DNA of 64,000 bases, taken from the NCBI GenBank assembly GCA_025057975.1, contig JANWUV010000015.1, forward strand, positions 45,848 through 109,847, read 5' to 3'. The notes under the pieces are model-generated. The model did no database searches. It was not told the DNA's origin and was given only the letters and a program-made list of their open reading frames with translations. Source of the stretch: Chloracidobacterium sp. GTDB lineage: Bacteria > Acidobacteriota > Blastocatellia > Chloracidobacteriales > Chloracidobacteriaceae. How positions within the stretch are numbered: position 1 is the first letter of the stretch; each line of letters begins with the position of its first letter. A program made the translations under genes and the position numbers. Shown here piece after piece: positions 8,980 to 19,612 of this stretch.

Positions 8980-9083
8980 CGGCTTTTCCAAAAACGGGCG
9001 CCGCGCTGCACGGCGGAATCCTCCCCGCATGCATGGCGACGCCCGCACAGGTTACCACCGCCCCACATGATAAGGATCAACCC

Positions 9084-9827
9084 ATGCTTTTGCGCACTTT
9101 GCTGATGTTCTTTATGACACTCGCCGTCGGCGCGGCGGCTTCCGCTCAGAATCCCCGTCCCGCCGACCCCGACTGGTATGACTATGAACAAGTCGGCCGT
9201 GAGCCGACGATTAACGGCCGCCCGGCGCGGGATAAAATCCGTGATTATGAACAACGCGCCGGGGCGATCTTTTCCGACCGGCCGGTGACGCGCCGTGGGA
9301 CTCGCCCGACGGACACGCCGCGTCGCGGCCCACTTCGTCGGACGACGGCGTACCGCCCGGTCGCCGCCATGCTGGCGCCGGATATTCTGGCGCAGTCGGC
9401 CGACGGCGACCCGGACGAAGTTCGCCGGTTCTACGAAAACGCTTTGCGTGAATACCGGCGCGGGATGGTTGAGCAAGGATGGCCTGTCGAGGATGTCGCC
9501 GCCGCCATGACACTCTACCTCAACAACCACTACACCATCGTGTTTGGAACGCCGATGCCGCCGGGCGTTCCCTATGCGTTTTATGAACTCTTCTCCGATA
9601 TTTTGCTCAACGACGCGGACTTCCTCGCCTCCGACGATCGAGAGCGGCAAACGTTGGCCGAGTCCCTGGCTATCTTGGCGACGGCCATCAACTCGCAGTA
9701 TGAGTTCGCCGATGGGCTGGAACGCGAACGCATTCGCCGCCAAGCGCGCGCCAACTTAGAGTCATTTACGGGCCAAACGGCTGAGGAATTTCGCGAGCTG
9801 GTCGATGCCATCCGCAACCGGTTGTGA
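9084..9827 (+). CDS. Exported protein of unknown function (DUF6683-like)
   Basis: 247 aa from the ATG at 9084 (AAGGA about 9 nt before it). A signal peptide, MLLRTLLMFFMTLAVGAAASA, precedes a mature start at QNPRP. A disordered Arg/Thr/Pro-rich linker at about 75-115 is followed by a helical domain of about 130 aa, with FYENALREYRRGMVEQGWPVEDVAAAMTLYLNNHY and LASDDRERQTLAESLAILA. This arrangement reminds me of the DUF6683 family, but that is from memory. A long minus-strand frame over the same bases is a GC-rich shadow. The protein is periplasmic or surface located; its role is unknown. Confidence 0.7.
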   Translation: MLLRTLLMFFMTLAVGAAASAQNPRPADPDWYDYEQVGREPTINGRPARDKIRDYEQRAGAIFSDRPVTRRGTRPTDTPRRGPLRRTTAYRPVAAMLAPDILAQSADGDPDEVRRFYENALREYRRGMVEQGWPVEDVAAAMTLYLNNHYTIVFGTPMPPGVPYAFYELFSDILLNDADFLASDDRERQTLAESLAILATAINSQYEFADGLERERIRRQARANLESFTGQTAEEFRELVDAIRNRL

Positions 9828-9905
9828 GTTTTTTTTGACACTGTGGCGGCACACCGCAGCTTAAACTTGCTTACACTACGGACTTACCTTACGGAGCCGA
9901 CACGT

Positions 9906-10583
9906 ATGACTTACAGGCTGACGACGCCGGCGCTGGCTTTGGCGCTCGGCTTGACCTTGGCGACGACGGCGATTGCGCAGAAGAAGCCAGCTAGCAAGAA
10001 AACCGCTCACGGCAAAACCACTGCGCAGACGCCGGCCACTGGGGAAACCCAGCTGTACTGGATTCGAGAACAGGGCAAGTACGGCTACATTGACCACACA
10101 GGCAAGGTCGTCATCCCACCGCAGTACGAAAACACCTTCGGCTTTAGTGAAGGGTTGGCCGGCGTCCGCCTCAACGGCAAACACGGCTACATTGACCGCA
10201 CCGGTCAACTCGTCATTCCAGCCATCTTTGATGACACGTATGTTTTCAAGGAAGGTTTGGCCTGGGTCAAGCAGAATGGCAAATACGGCTACATTGACCC
10301 CACGGGCAAGGTCGTCATCCCGCTGCAGTTTGACGACGCCATGAGCTTCTCTGAAGGGCTGGCGGCCGTAAAGGTGGGCAAGCTGTACGGCTACATTGAC
10401 CGAACGGGCAAGTTGGTGATTCCGGCGCAGTTTTCCCATGTCCACCGTTTCATCGGCGGCGTCGCTCAGGTTGTTATAGACGGACGGTACGCCTACATTG
10501 ACCGGACAGGCCGCGTCATCTGGCTCCAGAAAGATGGCTTCAGGGAACAGCCCGGAAGCGACGAGCATCGGCATCAACACTGA
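9906..10583 (+). CDS. Exported WG-repeat protein
   Basis: 225 aa from the ATG at 9906 (GGAG 11 nt before it). The signal peptide ends at TAIAQ, followed by a Lys/Thr linker. The rest is WG-type repeats of the pattern YGYIDxTGKVVIPxQFDxxxxFxEGLAxVxxxGK. The YIDxTG element recurs five times with an exact 102-bp (34-residue) period, at 10080, 10182, 10284, 10386 and 10488. WG repeats form beta-propeller or solenoid scaffolds, and known examples bind peptidoglycan or partner proteins. The strictly constant period and high DNA identity suggest recent duplication. A periplasmic binding scaffold is the most I can infer. Confidence 0.88.
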   Translation: MTYRLTTPALALALGLTLATTAIAQKKPASKKTAHGKTTAQTPATGETQLYWIREQGKYGYIDHTGKVVIPPQYENTFGFSEGLAGVRLNGKHGYIDRTGQLVIPAIFDDTYVFKEGLAWVKQNGKYGYIDPTGKVVIPLQFDDAMSFSEGLAAVKVGKLYGYIDRTGKLVIPAQFSHVHRFIGGVAQVVIDGRYAYIDRTGRVIWLQKDGFREQPGSDEHRHQH

Positions 10584-10758
10584 CGGCCGCACCGGACGCC
10601 AGTCGAGCCGCCCTGCAGGGGCGCATGCCGGTATGGCGCGGTCTTTGCTCCGTTGTGGGTGTTACGCAGCGACACCGCCTATGCTGCCGCAACGCGACCC
10701 GCGACAGCTTCTGCAGGCCGCCGACGAGTTCGAAAAACAACGTATTGGGGTACACGCT

Positions 10759-11829
10759 ATGCAACTCGGAGCGCTAGGGACGGCGACGCGGGCGGTCACG
10801 CCGCGAGCCTATTTGCTGGAACGGCTTCGCGCCCGCCCGTTTGTTCCCGACCCGCGTCTAACCAATCCTCACCTCCAAACCATCCTTGGTTCCATCCTGC
10901 CGCGCCGAACGCCGCTCGTGGATCAAACCGGTCAGCCGCGAACCTTCCAGACTCGACCGGATACGGCTGTGACGGGTGTTTGCCATTGGCAGACCGGGTA
11001 CACACCGGCCGACCGGCCAACGCTGCTGCTGCTGCACGGTATGGAAGGCTCGGTGGAATCGAGCTACATGCGCGGTATAGCGGAGAAAGCCCTGCGGGCC
11101 GGTTACCACGTCATCCGCCTCAACACCCGCACCTGCGGCGGGACGGAGCATCTGTCGCCGCATCTTTACAACGCCGGCCTGACAGAGGACGCACGTGCCG
11201 TCATTGCCGAGTTAGGTGAGCGCGACGGCGCAACGGATGTGTACGTTGTCGGCGTTTCCCTGTCCGGCAACGTCGTGCTGCGGCTAGCGAGCGAGTACGG
11301 CGCAAACGCCCCTCGGCATGTTCGCGGCGTCGCCGCTATTTCCCCTTCGGCCGACTTGACGGCCAGTACCGCCGCCATTGAGCGGCGCAGCAACTGGCTT
11401 TACCACCGGCGCTTTGTGCAAAGCCTCAAAGCGCGCATGAAACGCAAAGCGGCGCTGTTCCCTGACCGCTACGACGCACGTCACTTGGCGCGGATTCGGA
11501 CGATCCGTGAGTTCGATGAAACTTACACCGCCGTCGCCGCTGGTTATGAAAGCGCAGCGGATTACTACCATCGGGCCAGCGCCGTACGAACGGCGGCGGC
11601 GATTCGCCTGCCGACGCTCATCATCCATGCGCAGGACGACCCGTTCATTCCGGCTGCGCCGCTGCTCGAACCGCCCTTCGCCGACAACCCCAGCATCGCC
11701 GTCCTGTTGACCAAGCACGGCGGCCACGTCGGCTTTCTGGCGGCGCGGGGGACAGACGCCGACCGGCGCTGGGCCGAACACCGGATTATGGATTTTGTCC
11801 GCGCGTTGGACGCCGTTCGGCGGCGGTGA
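10759..11829 (+). CDS. Alpha/beta-hydrolase of the YheT/EMB8 family
   Basis: 356 aa from the ATG at 10759; an earlier ATG at 10681 is possible, and neither has a strong ribosome site. The start RLTNPHLQTILGSILPRR is the YheT hallmark. The hydrolase core has LLLLHGMEGSVESSYM (oxyanion loop), the nucleophile elbow GVSLSGN (Ser), an acid at HAQDDPF and a His at KHGGHVGF, so the full triad is present. Family members are esterases/lipases of uncertain physiological substrate. It lies 30 bp before the nucleotidyltransferase gene in the same direction, with which it may be co-transcribed. Confidence 0.85.
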   Translation: MQLGALGTATRAVTPRAYLLERLRARPFVPDPRLTNPHLQTILGSILPRRTPLVDQTGQPRTFQTRPDTAVTGVCHWQTGYTPADRPTLLLLHGMEGSVESSYMRGIAEKALRAGYHVIRLNTRTCGGTEHLSPHLYNAGLTEDARAVIAELGERDGATDVYVVGVSLSGNVVLRLASEYGANAPRHVRGVAAISPSADLTASTAAIERRSNWLYHRRFVQSLKARMKRKAALFPDRYDARHLARIRTIREFDETYTAVAAGYESAADYYHRASAVRTAAAIRLPTLIIHAQDDPFIPAAPLLEPPFADNPSIAVLLTKHGGHVGFLAARGTDADRRWAEHRIMDFVRALDAVRRR

Positions 11830-11859
11830 AAGACGTTCGCTCGGTGAGGCCGCTTGCCC

Positions 11860-14488
<2,629 letters not shown>

Positions 14489-14497
14489 AAACAGACT

Positions 14498-14533
14498 TTG
14501 ACGATTCTTGACAAGGGATTGACGACTTTGACG
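14498..14533 (+). promoter_or_regulatory. Four phased TTGAC boxes
   Basis: TTGACG, TTGACA, TTGACG and TTGACG start at 14498, 14508, 14519 and 14528, that is 10, 11 and 9 bp apart and so on one face of the helix. They sit just after the purA stop and 112 bp or more before the Spy-like gene. This layout is typical of tandem half-sites for a response regulator or other cooperative activator. A simple promoter -35 element is the alternative. Confidence 0.5.
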
Positions 14534-14565
14534 GACTTTCTCGCGGTCGGCGGCGTCTATAGGAA

Positions 14566-14592
14566 CAGCCGCCGCTCTAAACGCGGCGGCTG
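14566..14592 (+). terminator. Hairpin in the purA-spy interval
   Basis: Perfect 10-bp stem CAGCCGCCGC / GCGGCGGCTG with a 7-nt loop and no T-tract. It could end purA transcripts or form part of the leader of the next gene. Confidence 0.5.
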
Positions 14593-14601
14593 ACTACACC
14601 C

Positions 14602-14618
14602 TAGAAGCCTAGCTTCTA
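14602..14618 (+). promoter_or_regulatory. Second small inverted repeat in the spy-like leader
   Basis: TAGAAGC-CTA-GCTTCTA: perfect 7-bp arms with a 3-nt loop, 27 bp before the start codon. It could be an operator or an RNA hairpin. Confidence 0.4.
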
Positions 14619-14644
14619 AGCGCCCTCGAAAAGGAGTCTCACAT

Positions 14645-15154
14645 ATGTTGCACCGTCTCAGTCTACGTCCCTTGGCCGTCGTCGTGACGCTGGCGCTCGC
14701 GTTGACGGCTGTCTTCGGCGGCGTTGCCTATGCCGCCGGACGCGATCCTGGCCCAGACCGCTTCATGGGCTTTTTCCTCAAACGCATGGCGGCCGAACTG
14801 AACCTGACCGAGGAACAGCAAACCCAGATTCGGCAGATCCTAGAAGCCGAACGCGCAACGGTCGCGCCGCTGAAGACACAGCTCAAGACAGGGTATGACC
14901 AGCTACACACGCTGGGAACGGATGGGATTTTCAACGAGGTTCAGGTTCGCGCTATTGCACAGCAACAAGCGCAGGCGATAGCGGAACTGATTGTCTCAAG
15001 GGAGCGAACCAAAGCGCGTATTGCAGCGGTTTTGACGCCGGAGCAGCGGGAACGCGCCAAGCAAATGTTGGAGCGTTTCCAGCAGCGACGGCACAACCAC
15101 GGGTGGCGTCACGGCCGTGGTTTAGAACCCGTCCCTCCTCTGCCGCCAATGTAA
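14645..15154 (+). CDS. Periplasmic Spy/CpxP-like LTXXQ protein
   Basis: 169 aa. AAAAGGAG lies 8 nt before the ATG. The signal peptide ends around AYAAGRD. Two LTxxQ motifs are present, NLTEEQQTQIRQIL and VLTPEQRERAKQML, separated by a long amphipathic helical stretch, as in the all-helical Spy/CpxP fold. A His/Arg-rich tail (RRHNHGWRHGRG) could bind metal. Known members are ATP-independent periplasmic chaperones or envelope-stress/metal sensors. The phased TTGAC boxes and hairpins upstream suggest dedicated control. No sensor kinase is adjacent. Confidence 0.85.
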   Translation: MLHRLSLRPLAVVVTLALALTAVFGGVAYAAGRDPGPDRFMGFFLKRMAAELNLTEEQQTQIRQILEAERATVAPLKTQLKTGYDQLHTLGTDGIFNEVQVRAIAQQQAQAIAELIVSRERTKARIAAVLTPEQRERAKQMLERFQQRRHNHGWRHGRGLEPVPPLPPM

Positions 15155-15236
15155 GGCGACGGCTCTGAAGGTTGCAACGTGGCGCACGGCGCGCAGGGCT
15201 TTTTCCCCACGCGCCGTTTCTCGGCTGTGGCGCCGC

Positions 15237-15572
15237 TCAGGCCGTCGCCGCTTGAGCGCCGCCTGTAGTCAAATTGTTGTCAGGGTGTTGATTAGCGGAA
15301 GAGACCCCAACTTTGCGCTTGGATCTGGTCGGCGCAAAAAACTGCTTTGCGCCGTTTCCTTCCGCCGTGGCCGGCGAGTCGTCGTGAATATCCACCGGCA
15401 ACAACCCTTCCCGGTACAGCGCGTAGCCGCTGCGCGAACAGGCAATCACTGACGGGATGCCACGCGAAGCAAACCACTGCTGCCATTTCTCAAGATCCCG
15501 GTACTGTGGCGAGTTACGACTCTTAACGTAAGTCGAGAAACGGTTCTCTTCAGTCAACTTGATACGCGCCAT
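15237..15572 (-). CDS. Small protein of unknown function
   Basis: 111 aa from an ATG preceded by AAGGAGAG at good spacing; an in-frame start further upstream lacks support. It begins MARIKLTEENRFSTYVKSR, then has an aromatic-rich EKWQQWFASRGIPSVIACSRSGYALYREGLLPVDI block and a low-complexity Ala/Gly/Asn tail. No signal peptide or membrane segment is visible. I do not recognise a family. It is a lone minus-strand gene with a 26-bp AT-rich palindrome 132 bp upstream. Confidence 0.6.
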   Translation of the reverse strand: MARIKLTEENRFSTYVKSRNSPQYRDLEKWQQWFASRGIPSVIACSRSGYALYREGLLPVDIHDDSPATAEGNGAKQFFAPTRSKRKVGVSSANQHPDNNLTTGGAQAATA

Positions 15573-15703
15573 GCTGCTCTCTCCTTGGTGGCTCTCGGAA
15601 ATCACGGCGGCCGGCGTTGCACCGCGCCGCCCGCCTGTGCCGCCAACCGCCCAGCAAGCGTCGGCAGCAACGGGCTTTTCCTCACATTTGGGGACGCATC
15701 ACA

Positions 15704-15729
15704 AAAACCTTACTTTATTGTAAGGTTTT
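15704..15729. promoter_or_regulatory. AT-rich perfect palindrome
   Basis: Arms AAAACCTTAC / GTAAGGTTTT, 10 bp each, around TTTATT. It lies in the 386-bp gap between the small minus-strand gene (starts 15572) and the redoxin (starts 15959). The T-run at the end of the right arm would allow it to act as a terminator on the plus strand, but no plus-strand gene ends here. An operator or promoter element is therefore also likely. The rest of the gap shows nothing. Confidence 0.45.
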
Positions 15730-15958
15730 ACGGTGAAAAGTATAACCCTCGCGAACTGTTAGAAAAATTACGCTTTTCCCGGCACCGCCGATGAAACCGG
15801 CAATGAACCGGACAATCCCTGACACAGCGTGCGCAGGCATACAGTGTGCTTCCCCAGCCTGCGAATGATGTGGAGTCGCCCCCAGTGCAGCTTGGCAGTC
15901 TCAACCGCCGCTACGCACCTCGTATGCCAAGCGGCGGCGCAGGACACTGTACGCTACG

Positions 15959-16498
15959 ATGAAACAAATCCCGGAAAGCATTCTGAAGCAGCCGGTTGTC
16001 GGCCTCAATCTCACTGGTACAACCCTGGCTGAACAGTTGACGGGCAAGACGAACCTGCTGGTTTTTTTGCGCCACTTTGGGTGCGTTTTTTGCCGCGAAA
16101 TTGTCGCCGACCTGCGGGACATCGCCGCCGGCAACCCGCACTACCCGAACGTGGTGTTTTTCTTCCAAGGAACGGTTGAACAGGGACAGGCCTTTTTCGC
16201 CAGATACTGGAAGGAAGCCCGCGCCGTTAGTGATACGCCGCTGGTGTTCTACAAAGCGTTTGGCGTTGAGCGAGGCGGCTGGCGCGAATTGTTTGGACCT
16301 GATGTCTGGGTGTGCGGGCTGCGCGCCGTCGGCAAGGGGCACTTCATCGGCCTGCCGGTCGGCGATCCCTTTGTGATGCCCGGCGCATTTTTGGTCTCGT
16401 CGTCGGGCGATATCCTGTGGCGTCACGAATTCAAACACGCCGGCGACCACCCCGACTGGCGACGGATTGTTCCAGCGGCGGCTTTGGCGCACGCATGA
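15959..16498 (+). CDS. Thioredoxin-fold redoxin (AhpC/TSA_2-like, SelL-related)
   Basis: 179 aa. The core FLRHFGCVFCREIVADLRDI carries a CxxC pair (Cys42, Cys45) in the peroxiredoxin-like AhpC-TSA_2 fold. VVFFFQGT and PGAFLVSSSGDILWRHEFKHAGDHPDW are also typical of that family. There is no signal peptide, so it is cytoplasmic. Relatives are thiol peroxidases or reductases, some acting on tailoring intermediates. The stop codon overlaps the next gene's ATG (16495-16498), so the two are translationally coupled. Only a weak AGGA lies upstream. Confidence 0.85.
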   Translation: MKQIPESILKQPVVGLNLTGTTLAEQLTGKTNLLVFLRHFGCVFCREIVADLRDIAAGNPHYPNVVFFFQGTVEQGQAFFARYWKEARAVSDTPLVFYKAFGVERGGWRELFGPDVWVCGLRAVGKGHFIGLPVGDPFVMPGAFLVSSSGDILWRHEFKHAGDHPDWRRIVPAAALAHA

Positions 16499-17253
16499 CG
16501 CGCCCGACCATCATCGCCGTACACGGCAATGGCGGCGGCGCGTTTCGCTTTGCGCGTCTTCAGCCGTTCTTTACGGACGATGCCCCGGTTGCTTTTACGG
16601 CGCTGACCTTGCCCGGTTTCGGCGGTACGCCGCGTGATCGGCGCTGCCGGACGCTTGCCGACTACGCCAACCATATCCAAGCGTTTGTGATGTCCGTCCC
16701 ACCGCCGCGCGTCCTGCTTGGTCACGGCATTGGCGGTTCGATGGTGCTGGAATACCTCCAGCACGACGCGCCATCGGTAGCTGGCGTCATTCTCCACGCT
16801 CCAGTCGGCGCGCAGCTTGACACGCGGTGGTTTCCCCGCCTGATGCGTTCGACTGTTGCACGTGAACTCGGCAAGCGACTGCTGGCGGCGCGCGTCCTGC
16901 GTCCAGTGTGGCGACGCACGTTTTTTTCAGACGCCGTACCACGGGACTTTCTCGATCAATTTTTCGCCGAATACGGGCGCTGCGAGGCCTTCGGGCAAAT
17001 GTTCGATCTCATCACGGCGGATTGGTTTGCAGGGTTGCGGCCGGTCGCCGTCCCTTGCGTCTTGCTGTGGGGCGCGCGGGAGCGGGTGCTGCGGCTCGAA
17101 CAGGCGGTGGATTTCCGCGCCAAGCTGCCGGCGGCCGTCATCGAAGTGGTCAGTGACTGGGATCACTTCCCGATGGTGGAACAACCCGAAGCCTACGCCC
17201 GAAAGATCACATCCCTTGCCTTACGGCTGACGGCGACGATCGGAGTTGCCTAG
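16495..17253 (+). CDS. Alpha/beta-hydrolase-fold protein lacking the nucleophile Ser
   Basis: 252 aa, starting MTRPTIIAVHGNGGGAFRF (oxyanion-loop HGNG). The nucleophile elbow reads VLLGHGIGGSMV: the position normally held by Ser in GHSxGG is Gly78 (GGC codon). The acid region LLWGARERV and the His at SDWDHFPM are otherwise preserved. A canonical hydrolase reaction is therefore unlikely. Some such proteins act as lyases, binding proteins or partners. It is coupled by ATGA to the redoxin and lies 10 bp before the phosphotransferase gene. The single-base nature of the change (GGC versus AGC) makes a sequencing error or recent mutation the main alternative. Confidence 0.8.
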   Translation: MTRPTIIAVHGNGGGAFRFARLQPFFTDDAPVAFTALTLPGFGGTPRDRRCRTLADYANHIQAFVMSVPPPRVLLGHGIGGSMVLEYLQHDAPSVAGVILHAPVGAQLDTRWFPRLMRSTVARELGKRLLAARVLRPVWRRTFFSDAVPRDFLDQFFAEYGRCEAFGQMFDLITADWFAGLRPVAVPCVLLWGARERVLRLEQAVDFRAKLPAAVIEVVSDWDHFPMVEQPEAYARKITSLALRLTATIGVA

Positions 17254-17263
17254 TTCCCTGCCC

Positions 17264-19555
17264 ATGATGTCAGCTTCCACCCACTCGGCCTTCACCCGCT
17301 ACCTTGCGCCGTTGGGACGGTCGCTCGGCGTAGCGTCGGGCGTCGGGCCGAAAGCCGCCTACCTTGATCGCGCGGCGGCGGCCGGCTTACCCGTCCCGGC
17401 AGGCGTGATGGTCTTGGATGAACTCTTGGCGCTGAGTCTCAAAGAAGGCTGGGTGGAAAAAACCACCGATGGTTTTGTACTGCATGACGCAGCGGTGTTC
17501 AGCCGGGCGTTGAACCTGTCGCTTTCGGCGACGCGACTGGCGGTTCGCTCGGCTTTTGCGGTGGAGGATGGTACGGCGAAAAGCTTCGCCGGCCACTTTG
17601 CTTCCCTGCTGAACGTCGCGCCGGATGAGCTGCCCGACGCCCTCTGCAAAGTTTGGAATTCAAGTCTGCGCCACGGAGCGCCGCTCCGCCGTGATGTCTT
17701 GGTCATGGCGATGGTTGACGCGCGTTACGCGGGCGCGGCGATCACGGAAACTGCTCACGAAGACGACTTGGTGAACTTTACAGCCGGGCTTGCCGACCAA
17801 CTTTTGGGTGGCGCGACGACCGGCGAAACTTTGGAGCTTGCCAAACTGCGCGCTTTTGAAGCGCCGACGCAAGCGGGGTTTACCGGCCGGTTGCAGGCGC
17901 TCCTGCGGGATGTGCGACGTGTTTTCGGAAACGCGGACTGGGATGTTGAGTTCGCCGACGATGGTCGGACGTGTTGGCTGCTTCAGGTACGGCCGTTGAC
18001 GCGGCCAGTTGTGCGCAATGAATGGTTTACATACGCCAACCACCGCGAAATTTTGCCGCCGTTGCCGTCCCGCTTCATGACGAGCCTGATTGCTTCGTGT
18101 GCAGGCGACTTGTTTGCGTACTACCGTGACTTTGACGCGCGTTTGCCGTCCAATCGTCCGTTCATTGAAGTCTTCGCCGGACGGCCATTCATCAACCTGT
18201 CGCTGCTGCTTGACATGATGCGGTTGTGGGGGCTGCCGACGCGCCTTGTGACGGATTCCATCGGCGGACGTGATGTTTGCGCCGAAAGTGTGCGCTGGGG
18301 ACGGCTGTGGCGGTCGCTCCCGACATTGGCGCGATTAGGCTGGGCGCAACTATTGGCGGTCGGCTCCGCGCAGCGGTGCATCGCTTGGTTGACTGAAACA
18401 GGGGACGTTCCAGCGGACGCGACGGACAGTTTCACCGCCTGTATCCGTGACTTGCAGACGGTTTACACGACGCTGGTGCGGGAAATGTTTTCGCTCACGC
18501 AGGCTATGAGCGGACCACTGGCCCTTCTGCGGCGGCTTGGCGTTTTGTCGGCGCTGGCGGCGCGTCATGAGACGATCACGACGCGGATGTTGACCGACCT
18601 CAATCCGCTCCGCGATTACGTACGGCGGCGGCCGTCCGTGGCGGAAGACATCGCCCAGGGTCGCCTTCCTGACGACATAGGCTTCCAACAACTTTGGCGG
18701 GATTACCTCGACCGCTATGGTTTTCGGGGTGTGTTTGAAAGCGACATTGCGCAACCTCGGTACAACGAGCAACCGGAAGTCCTACTGGCTGGTCTTTTGG
18801 TTGGAGAACGGCAAGCTGTCGCCGCGCCGCCGACGCCGTGGTGGGCGTGGCTGGCTTACCCAATCTGGGCGCAAGCGCGGCGAACGCTTGATGCACGCGA
18901 ACGGTTGCGTCATGCCGCAATGCGAACCTTTGACCGCATTCGGCGGCGTTTGTTGCGTCTTGCGGCGCTGGCCTGTGCCGCCGGCAAGTTGCCGACGCCC
19001 GACGATTTGTGGCGACTGGACGTTGATGAAGCAAAGCGGTTGGACGGCGCTTGGCGGGCGACGCCCGACTTCATCGCCGCCCGGCGACGAGAGCAGGAAG
19101 TCTTTGCTCGGTATGACTTCCCGGATGTGTTTCGCCGGTTTGACGACTTTTCACGGTTTCGTTCGACTTCCTCAACCGAGCCTGTCCCACCCGCGTTGCA
19201 GGGGATTGGCCTGACGCGCGGCGTCGTTGAAGGTCGCGCATGGGTGTGTGACACGCCGGCGCTCCCGCCGCCCTCCCACGAGCCGATTATTCTGGTCGCC
19301 CGCGCCGTGGACGCCGGTTGGATTCCGGTCTTTACGGCCGTGGCGGGCGTCGTCGTCGAGATCGGCGGCGACCTGTCCCATGGTTCGATTGTCCTACGCG
19401 AGATTGGCTTGCCGGCGGTGACGAATGTCCGCAATGTGACGCGCGTCATTCAAACCGGCGACCGAGTTCGCATTCAAGCGGACGCCGGGACGGTTGAAGT
19501 TGTTGAGTCGGCCGTCGGCTTGGCTTCGCTTGCGTCGGCGACAAAGCGCGAATAA
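17264..19555 (+). CDS. PEP-synthase/rifampicin-phosphotransferase-like enzyme
   Basis: 763 aa in three parts. Residues 1-250 are the PPDK-type ATP-binding domain, with LAVRSAFAVEDGTAKSFAGHF and a later DWDVEFADDGRTCWLLQVRPLTRP. About 250-640 is a helical middle with no strong family call. About 645-740 is the swivelling PEP-utiliser domain with VVEIGGDLSHGSIVLREIGLPAV, in which His706 is the phosphocarrier. It lacks the C-terminal PEP/pyruvate TIM barrel, as in Rph-type dikinases. By family it transfers the beta-phosphate of ATP through His to a small acceptor. It starts at the ATG at 17264, 10 bp after the hydrolase-like gene, and an ATP-grasp gene follows. The acceptor is unknown. Confidence 0.82.
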   Translation: MMSASTHSAFTRYLAPLGRSLGVASGVGPKAAYLDRAAAAGLPVPAGVMVLDELLALSLKEGWVEKTTDGFVLHDAAVFSRALNLSLSATRLAVRSAFAVEDGTAKSFAGHFASLLNVAPDELPDALCKVWNSSLRHGAPLRRDVLVMAMVDARYAGAAITETAHEDDLVNFTAGLADQLLGGATTGETLELAKLRAFEAPTQAGFTGRLQALLRDVRRVFGNADWDVEFADDGRTCWLLQVRPLTRPVVRNEWFTYANHREILPPLPSRFMTSLIASCAGDLFAYYRDFDARLPSNRPFIEVFAGRPFINLSLLLDMMRLWGLPTRLVTDSIGGRDVCAESVRWGRLWRSLPTLARLGWAQLLAVGSAQRCIAWLTETGDVPADATDSFTACIRDLQTVYTTLVREMFSLTQAMSGPLALLRRLGVLSALAARHETITTRMLTDLNPLRDYVRRRPSVAEDIAQGRLPDDIGFQQLWRDYLDRYGFRGVFESDIAQPRYNEQPEVLLAGLLVGERQAVAAPPTPWWAWLAYPIWAQARRTLDARERLRHAAMRTFDRIRRRLLRLAALACAAGKLPTPDDLWRLDVDEAKRLDGAWRATPDFIAARRREQEVFARYDFPDVFRRFDDFSRFRSTSSTEPVPPALQGIGLTRGVVEGRAWVCDTPALPPPSHEPIILVARAVDAGWIPVFTAVAGVVVEIGGDLSHGSIVLREIGLPAVTNVRNVTRVIQTGDRVRIQADAGTVEVVESAVGLASLASATKRE

Positions 19556-19612
19556 GAATACGGTCACCGTACAGCCGCCCAACGTTATTCATCCTGTGGG
19601 GAGCGTTGACTC

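Noticed and set aside
8814..9743. Long minus-strand open frame of 309 codons
   Set aside because: It lies opposite the pirin end and the exported protein gene, is Arg/Gly-rich with no domain or ribosome site, and is a GC-rich shadow.
10080..10525. CRISPR array from the regular 102-bp repeats
   Set aside because: The repeats are in frame, encode WG-type protein repeats, and the intervening DNA is also similar.
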